Assembly: GCA_016710065.1 (NCBI GenBank)
Contig: JADJLP010000001.1
Coordinates: 310,001-374,000 of the forward strand
Source: Candidatus Ideonella esbjergensis
GTDB lineage: Bacteria > Pseudomonadota > Gammaproteobacteria > Burkholderiales > Burkholderiaceae_C
Direction: 5' to 3'
DNA: 64,000 nucleotides
Below the pieces are notes generated by a model that ran no database searches, was not told the DNA's origin, and saw nothing but the letters and a program-made list of their open reading frames with translations. The translations under genes were made by a program, and so were the position numbers. Shown here one piece after another: positions 59,151 through 64,000 of the stretch. Position 1 is the stretch's first letter; each line of letters begins with the position of its first letter.

Positions 59151-62100
59151 GGGAAGTTGGGTGGCGGGCCACCCCAAAGCGTTGAAACAGGATGGGCAGC
59201 AGCACCAGGGTCAGCAGCGTGGCGCTGAGCAGACCGCCGATGACCACGATGGCCAGCGGGCGCTGGATTTCGGAGCCGGGGCCGCTGGCCAGCAGCAGCG
59301 GGATCAGGCCGAAGGCGGTGATGTTGGCGGTCATCAGCACCGGGCGCAGCCGTCGCACTGCGCCTTCCACCACCACCCGGGCCATGGGCAGGCCGCGCTC
59401 GTGCAGCTGGTTGAAGTGCGAAATCATCACCAGGCCGTTGAGCACCGCAATGCCCATCAGCGCGATGAAGCCCACCGAGGCCGGCACCGACAGGTACTCG
59501 CCGGTGACGGCCAGCGCCACCACCCCGCCCACCAGCGCGAACGGGATGTTGGCCAGCACCAGCACCGCCTGGCGCACCGTGCCCAGCGTTGCAAACAACA
59601 CCAGAAAGATCAGCCCCAGTGACATCGGCACCACCACCGCCAGCCGGGCCGAGGCGCGCTGCTGGTTCTCGAACTGGCCGCCCCATGCCACGCGGTAGCC
59701 CGGTGGCAGTGGCACCTGCTGGGCAAAGGCGGCCTTGGCCTGCTCCACAAAGCCCACCAGGTCGCGGCCACGCACATTGGCGCGCACCACCACCATGCGT
59801 GAGGCGTTCTCGCGGTCCACCTTCACCGGGCCGTCCTGGGTTTCCAGGCTGGCCACGCTGGCCAGCGCGATGGCCTCGCCGTTGCTCACCGGCAAGCGCA
59901 GTTGGCGGAAGTTTTCTTCGGACATGGCGATGCCGGCCGGGCCGCGGATGATCAGTGGCACGCGCCGGCCATGCTCGATCACCACGCCCGCTGGGCTGCC
60001 ATCCACCAGCATGCGCAGCGCGTTCTGCACCTGCTCGGCCGACAGGCCCAGCCGGCCGATGGCCTCGCGGTCGAGCTTGACCTGCAGGTACTGCACGCCC
60101 GAGTTCTGCACCGTCAGCACGTCCTCGCTGCCGGGGATGGACTGCAGCAGGGCCACGGCGGCATCGGCCATCTCGGCCAGCTTGGCGGTGTCGGGGCCGT
60201 AGATCTTCAGCGCCAGGTCGCCGCGCACACCCGACAGCATCTCGGAGGTGCGCATCTCGATGGGCTGGGTGAAGCTGACGTTGACGCCGGGCACGCGGCG
60301 CACCGCCTCGCGGATGCGATCGATCAGCACGGCCTTGCTGGGGTCGCCCCATTGTTCGCGGGGTTTGAGCACCAGGAACGAGTCGGTCTCGTTCAGGCCC
60401 ATGGGGTCCAGGCCCAGCTCATCTGAGCCGGTGCGGGCCACCACGCGCTGCACCTCGGGCACCTCGGCCAGCAGCTTGTGCTGGATCTGCAGGTCGATGC
60501 GCAGCGACTCGTCCAGGCTGATCGAGGGGAGCTTTTCCAGCTGCATGATGATGTCGCCCTCGTCCAGGCTGGGCATGAAGGATTTGCCGATGTAGGGAAA
60601 CAGCGCGGCCGCGCCGGCCAGTGCCGCCACCGCCAGGCCCACCACCAGCCGCTGGCGAGTCAGCGCCGCCACCAGGGCGCGCTGGTACAGGCTTTCGAGC
60701 CAGCGCACCAGGCGCGGCGTGCCATGCGCCTGGGGGCTCAGCAGCATCGACGCCAGCACCGGGATCACGGTGAGCGATAGCAGCAGCGAGGCGCCGAGCG
60801 CGAACACGATGGTCAGCGCCACGGGGCCGAAGAGCTTGCCCTCCAGCCCCTGCAGCGTCAGCAGCGGCATGAAGACGATGATGATGATGGCGATGCCCGC
60901 CGTCACCGGCACCGTCACCTCTTGCACGGCGCGGAAGATGGTGTGCAGCCGCGCGCGGGGAATACCGGGCAGCGGCTCGCTGGCGTGGGCCTCGATGTTT
61001 TCCACCACCACCACGGCCGCGTCCACCAGCATGCCGATGGCAATCGCCAGGCCGCCCAGCGACATCAGGTTGGCGCTCAGGCCGTACTGGCGCATCAGCA
61101 CAAAGGTCAGCAAGGCCGACAGCGGCAGGATCAACGCCACCACCAGCGCGGCGCGTGCATTGCCCAGAAAGACGAACAGCAGCACCAGCACCAGCACAAT
61201 GGCCTCGCCCAGCGCCTTGGTGACCGTGGAGACGGCGCGCTCGACCAGGTGGCCGCGGTCATAGAAGGGCTTGATGCTGGCGCCGGTGGGCAGGGTGCGT
61301 TCGAGCTTGCTCAGCTCGGCGCGCACCTGGGCCACCACCTGGCGGGCGTTGGCGCCGCGCATGGCCAGCACCAGGCCTTCCACGGCTTCGGCCTTGCCGT
61401 CCTGGGTGACGGCGCCATAGCGGGTGAGGTGGCCCATGCCCACCTGGGCCACGTCGCGCAGGTGCACGGCGGCGCCGCCCTGGCTGCGCACGATGACGGC
61501 ACCCAGATCGGCCAGCGAGCTCACGTTGCCGTCGGCGCGCACCAGCAGGGCTTCGCCGTTCTCGCTCAGGCGGCCGGCGCCGTCACTGCGGTTGTTGGCG
61601 GAGATGGCCTGCTGCACGTCTTCGAGCGAGAGGCCGCGCGCGGCCAGCGCCACCGGGTCGGGCGTGACCTCAAAGCTGCGCACCATGCCGCCCAGCGAGT
61701 TCACCTCGGCCACGCCGGGAATGGCGCGCAATTGCGGGCGTATCACCCATTCCAGCAGCGAGCGCCGCTGCTCCAGTGTCTGCGGCCCTTCCACCGTGAA
61801 CATGAAGACCTCGCCCAGCGGCGTGGTGATGGGCGCCAGCCCGCCGCTGACGCTGGGCGGCAGCCCGGGCAGCACGGCGCCCAGCCGCTCGGTGACCTGC
61901 TGGCGGGCCCAGAAGATGTCGGTGCCATCTTCAAAGTCCACCGTGATGTCGGCCAGCGCGTACTTGGACTGCGAGCGCAGCACCTTCTGGTGCGCAATGC
62001 CCAGCAGCTCCTGCTCGATGGGCGCGGTGATGCGGGTCTCCACCTCTTCGGGCGTCATGCCTGGCGCCTTCAGCACCAGCTTGACCTGGGTGCTGGAGAC

Positions 62101-62223
62101 ATCGGGAAAGGCGTCGATGGGCAACTCGCCCAGCGCCACCCAGCCGGCGCCCACCAGGCCCAGCACGGCCACCAGGACCAGCATGCGCTGGGCCAGCGAA
62201 AAAGCCACCAGACGCGACAACAT
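59107..62223 (-). CDS. Heavy-metal efflux RND transporter (CusA/CzcA type)
   Basis: 1038 residues, twelve membrane helices and two large periplasmic loops. Helix IV has MLVDAAVVVVENIEAH with the proton-relay Asp and Glu typical of the HME subfamily. The pore region SLDEGDIIMQLEKLPSISLDESL and ARTGSDELGLDPMGLNETDSFLVLKP are as in CzcA/CusA. The start overlaps the adaptor stop by one base (TGATG). It exports divalent (zinc, cobalt, cadmium) or monovalent (copper, silver) ions from the periplasm; the sequence alone does not decide which. Confidence 0.95.
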   Translation of the reverse strand: MLSRLVAFSLAQRMLVLVAVLGLVGAGWVALGELPIDAFPDVSSTQVKLVLKAPGMTPEEVETRITAPIEQELLGIAHQKVLRSQSKYALADITVDFEDGTDIFWARQQVTERLGAVLPGLPPSVSGGLAPITTPLGEVFMFTVEGPQTLEQRRSLLEWVIRPQLRAIPGVAEVNSLGGMVRSFEVTPDPVALAARGLSLEDVQQAISANNRSDGAGRLSENGEALLVRADGNVSSLADLGAVIVRSQGGAAVHLRDVAQVGMGHLTRYGAVTQDGKAEAVEGLVLAMRGANARQVVAQVRAELSKLERTLPTGASIKPFYDRGHLVERAVSTVTKALGEAIVLVLVLLFVFLGNARAALVVALILPLSALLTFVLMRQYGLSANLMSLGGLAIAIGMLVDAAVVVVENIEAHASEPLPGIPRARLHTIFRAVQEVTVPVTAGIAIIIIVFMPLLTLQGLEGKLFGPVALTIVFALGASLLLSLTVIPVLASMLLSPQAHGTPRLVRWLESLYQRALVAALTRQRLVVGLAVAALAGAAALFPYIGKSFMPSLDEGDIIMQLEKLPSISLDESLRIDLQIQHKLLAEVPEVQRVVARTGSDELGLDPMGLNETDSFLVLKPREQWGDPSKAVLIDRIREAVRRVPGVNVSFTQPIEMRTSEMLSGVRGDLALKIYGPDTAKLAEMADAAVALLQSIPGSEDVLTVQNSGVQYLQVKLDREAIGRLGLSAEQVQNALRMLVDGSPAGVVIEHGRRVPLIIRGPAGIAMSEENFRQLRLPVSNGEAIALASVASLETQDGPVKVDRENASRMVVVRANVRGRDLVGFVEQAKAAFAQQVPLPPGYRVAWGGQFENQQRASARLAVVVPMSLGLIFLVLFATLGTVRQAVLVLANIPFALVGGVVALAVTGEYLSVPASVGFIALMGIAVLNGLVMISHFNQLHERGLPMARVVVEGAVRRLRPVLMTANITAFGLIPLLLASGPGSEIQRPLAIVVIGGLLSATLLTLVLLPILFQRFGVARHPTSHDALPAHTEPAIGA

Positions 62224-63350
62224 CAGCGCACGCCGCCTTCGGCGGTTTCACCCAGGCCCAGCCAGGCGCCCTTGAGCGTGGTGACACCCGACACCACCAC
62301 CGGCGTGGCCGCCGCCACGCCCTGGCTCAGCATCACGCCACCATCGGCCCTGCCGGCCACCACCACCGAGGCGGCCCGAAAGCCGGCCTTCTCGCGCACG
62401 AACACATAGTCTTTGCCCGCGTGCTTGAACACCGCGCTGGCGGGCACCGACACCGCGTTGCCTGGCAGGTCGCCCAGTGCCACCTGGGCGCTCACCGCCT
62501 GGTTGGGGCGCAGGCAGGCGGCCGCATCGGGCACGTTGACCAGGATGGTGGTGGTCTGGTTGCTCTCGCGGATCACCGGCGCAATGGCCTGCACCCGGCC
62601 CACGCTGCGGCAGCCGGCCACGCCCACGGCGGCACCGGGCTTGACGCGCACGCTTTGCGCCACCGTGGCTTGCAGCTCCAGCGTCATGGGCCCGGGCCGG
62701 GCAATGCGCACCAGCGGCGCCCCGGCCTCCACGCGTTGGCCGGCCACGGCGGTGACCTCGATCACGGTGCCGGCCAGCGACGCCCGCACATCCAGCGTGG
62801 GCTGCACCTGCGGCTGGGCACCCAACTGGGCCAACTGGGCTGTGCCGTAGCCGGCCATGCGCAAGGCCGCCTGCCGCTCGTCCAGGCCCACCTGCGCCTG
62901 CACCTGGGCGTGGCGCGCCTCGCGCACTCGGGCTTCGGCCACGATGCCATCGGCGGCCATTTGTTCTTCGCGGGCCAGCCGCTCGTTGGCCTGCTTCAGG
63001 CCCACGCTGGCCTGCACCCATTCGCGCTGCATTTCCATCAGCGCACTGCTGAACAGCATGGCCACCGGCTGACCGGCGGACAGGGTCTGGCCCGGTGCCA
63101 CACGCACGTTCTGCACAAAGCCGGCCAGCGGCGCGCTGATCACCTGGGTGGCTTGCGGCGGCAGCACCGCCTGGCCTTGCAGCGTCAGCACCTCGGTGCC
63201 ACGCTGGCCGCCCAACTGCCTGGCGGCGTCGGTGGCGATGCGGCCCAGCCGCACTTGCTTGTCGTCCAGTTGCACCACGGCGTTGGGCGCCGCGTGGGCG
63301 GCGCAGACGCTGGCCAAGGCGGTCAGGCAAAGCAGGGCAGGGGCATTCAT
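62223..63350 (-). CDS. RND efflux periplasmic adaptor (membrane fusion protein)
   Basis: 375 residues from ATG 63350. Signal peptide about 1-22 (SVCAAHAAP). A lipoyl-type half (PPQATQVISAPLAGFVQNVRVAPGQTLSAGQPVAMLFSS), a helical hairpin (about 120-190) and beta-barrel and membrane-proximal domains follow, as in CusB/CzcB. It lacks an obvious His/Met-rich metal tail. First gene of the operon adaptor - RND - DUF3240 - TolC - uncharacterised - lipoprotein. Phased TGAAG motifs in front of it suggest control by the divergent response regulator. Confidence 0.92.
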   Translation of the reverse strand: MNAPALLCLTALASVCAAHAAPNAVVQLDDKQVRLGRIATDAARQLGGQRGTEVLTLQGQAVLPPQATQVISAPLAGFVQNVRVAPGQTLSAGQPVAMLFSSALMEMQREWVQASVGLKQANERLAREEQMAADGIVAEARVREARHAQVQAQVGLDERQAALRMAGYGTAQLAQLGAQPQVQPTLDVRASLAGTVIEVTAVAGQRVEAGAPLVRIARPGPMTLELQATVAQSVRVKPGAAVGVAGCRSVGRVQAIAPVIRESNQTTTILVNVPDAAACLRPNQAVSAQVALGDLPGNAVSVPASAVFKHAGKDYVFVREKAGFRAASVVVAGRADGGVMLSQGVAAATPVVVSGVTTLKGAWLGLGETAEGGVR

Positions 63351-63405
63351 GAGGGGCGTCCGTTCAGGGTTGGGCTGTGACGAGTCGCAGTCTGGGTTGT
63401 GCGCA

Positions 63406-63442
63406 TGAAGCAGCCCTGAAGCCAGATGAAGCCAAACTGAAG
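63406..63442. promoter_or_regulatory. Four phased TGAAG motifs in the divergent efflux/regulator promoter
   Basis: TGAAG starts at 63406, 63417, 63427 and 63438, with spacings of 11, 10 and 11 bp, so all face the same side of the helix. The middle two continue as TGAAGCC. Direct repeats at this spacing are what OmpR/PhoB-type response regulators bind. The region lies between the adaptor start (63350) and the regulator start (63500). Confidence 0.6.
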
Positions 63443-63499
63443 ACGCCAGCGGCACGCCAGTGCTATCGTTTCCGCACTCCCCCGAACCGCCCCCATCCC

Positions 63500-64000
63500 A
63501 TGCGCCTGTTGCTGTTGGAAGACGACCCCATCCTGGGCGACGGCTTGGCAGAATTTCTGCGCTCCGAGGGCCACAGCGTGGAGTGGTGCCAGCGCTTGTG
63601 CGAGGCCACGCCGCTGGTAAACGAGCCCTGGGACGCGCTGGTGGTGGACTGGCAACTGCCCGACGGCTCGGGCCTGGACTGGGTCAGCGGCTTGCGGCGG
63701 CGCGGCCTGCACACCCCGGTGCTGGTGATCACCGCCCGCGATCTGCTCAGCGACCGCATCAAGGGCCTGGACACCGGCGCCGACGACTACCTGGTGAAGC
63801 CCTTCGCGCCCGAGGAACTGTCGGCCCGCATCCGCGCTGCCACGCGCCGCGCCGCCGGCATGGGCAGCCAGGTGTACCGCACCGACGATGTGGAGGTGGA
63901 CCTGACGCGCCGCCTGGTGACCCAGCACGGCATCCGGGTCGACCTCACAGCGCGCGAGTGGTCGCTGCTGGAGGCGCTGACGCTGCGCGCTGGGCGCACC
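63500..64000 (+). CDS. OmpR-family response regulator (N-terminal part, cut by window edge)
   Basis: 167 residues are visible from ATG 63500. The receiver domain is complete: MRLLLLEDDPILGDGLAEFL, ALVVDWQLPDGSGLDWV (phospho-Asp), VLVITARD and DDYLVKPFAPEELSARIRA. The winged-helix output domain begins with DLTARE and runs off the end. It is of the QseB/PmrA/CopR kind; a sensor kinase is expected just outside the window. It is divergent from the RND operon and probably regulates it through the TGAAG repeats. Confidence 0.92.
   Translation, partial: MRLLLLEDDPILGDGLAEFLRSEGHSVEWCQRLCEATPLVNEPWDALVVDWQLPDGSGLDWVSGLRRRGLHTPVLVITARDLLSDRIKGLDTGADDYLVKPFAPEELSARIRAATRRAAGMGSQVYRTDDVEVDLTRRLVTQHGIRVDLTAREWSLLEALTLRAGRT

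Noticed and set aside
1..64000. CRISPR arrays, rRNA, tRNA, insertion sequences, prophage genes, replication origin
   Set aside because: No regularly spaced short repeats, no recognised RNA gene sequences, and no transposase, integrase or phage protein motifs were seen by reading both strands. A tRNAscan or Infernal run could still reveal a missed RNA.

Overview
The window is about 64 kb of very GC-rich DNA with dense, short-spaced genes and strongly G/C-biased third codon positions. Gene content points to a denitrifying betaproteobacterium of the Burkholderiales, most likely Comamonadaceae (Hydrogenophaga, Acidovorax or Rhodoferax-like): a norCBQ-(4Fe-4S)-D nitric oxide reductase cluster, an HU protein with a Lys/Ala-rich tail, DUF3144, DUF3297 and DUF2189 proteins, a Gram-negative porin, and many 'GGAGACA' ribosome binding sites. 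The genus is inferred from content, not proven. I saw no rRNA, tRNA, CRISPR array, transposase, prophage or replication origin.

Layout. 1-5.0 kb: nor operon on the minus strand (norD is cut by the window edge), with a 14-bp FNR-like dyad inside a longer palindrome in front of norC. 5.4-18 kb: a rhodanese without catalytic Cys, three chemoreceptors with different input modules (four-helix-like, Cache plus zinc-binding CZB, c-type heme), a decayed type I restriction HsdR gene, a frameshifted lipoprotein, an HU/histone-like protein, a NYN protein, and nhaR divergent from terC. 18-31 kb: an RquA-like methyltransferase, a flavin-dependent oxidoreductase, an uncharacterised protein next to a double-FHA protein, a heme-type lipoprotein, MFS, DUF proteins, a diguanylate cyclase, a YebC-family protein and an AraC regulator. 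31-36 kb: alkyl sulfatase, acyl-CoA ligase and aldehyde dehydrogenase, divergent from the AraC gene. 36-48 kb: ZIP transporter, AzlCD, serine hydrolase, TauD-type dioxygenase, AraC regulator, quinone reductase, MFS and porin. 47-51 kb: a NarL-type two-component pair, a remnant of a second aldehyde dehydrogenase and a Crp-type regulator. 51-56 kb: acyl-CoA ligase with hydrolase, a BKACE enzyme, a 2OG-oxygenase-like protein and MsrA. 56-64 kb: a tightly overlapping heavy-metal RND efflux operon divergent from an OmpR-type regulator.

How the genes may work together: NO reduction, the heme chemoreceptor, the RquA-like enzyme and the heme-type lipoprotein fit life across changing oxygen and nitrogen-oxide conditions. 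The sulfatase-ligase-dehydrogenase block suggests use of sulfated alkyl chains. The RND operon with its divergent regulator suggests metal efflux.

Most unusual signals: (1) a family of modular interspersed repeats with terminal hairpins, in which two copies show compensatory base-pair changes in one stem; (2) an undescribed protein family with two members here, one beside an FHA protein and one joined to the end of the RND operon; (3) several gene remnants (hsdR, an aldehyde dehydrogenase, a lipoprotein); (4) ordered putative operators, notably four TGAAG motifs spaced 11, 10 and 11 bp in front of the efflux operon.
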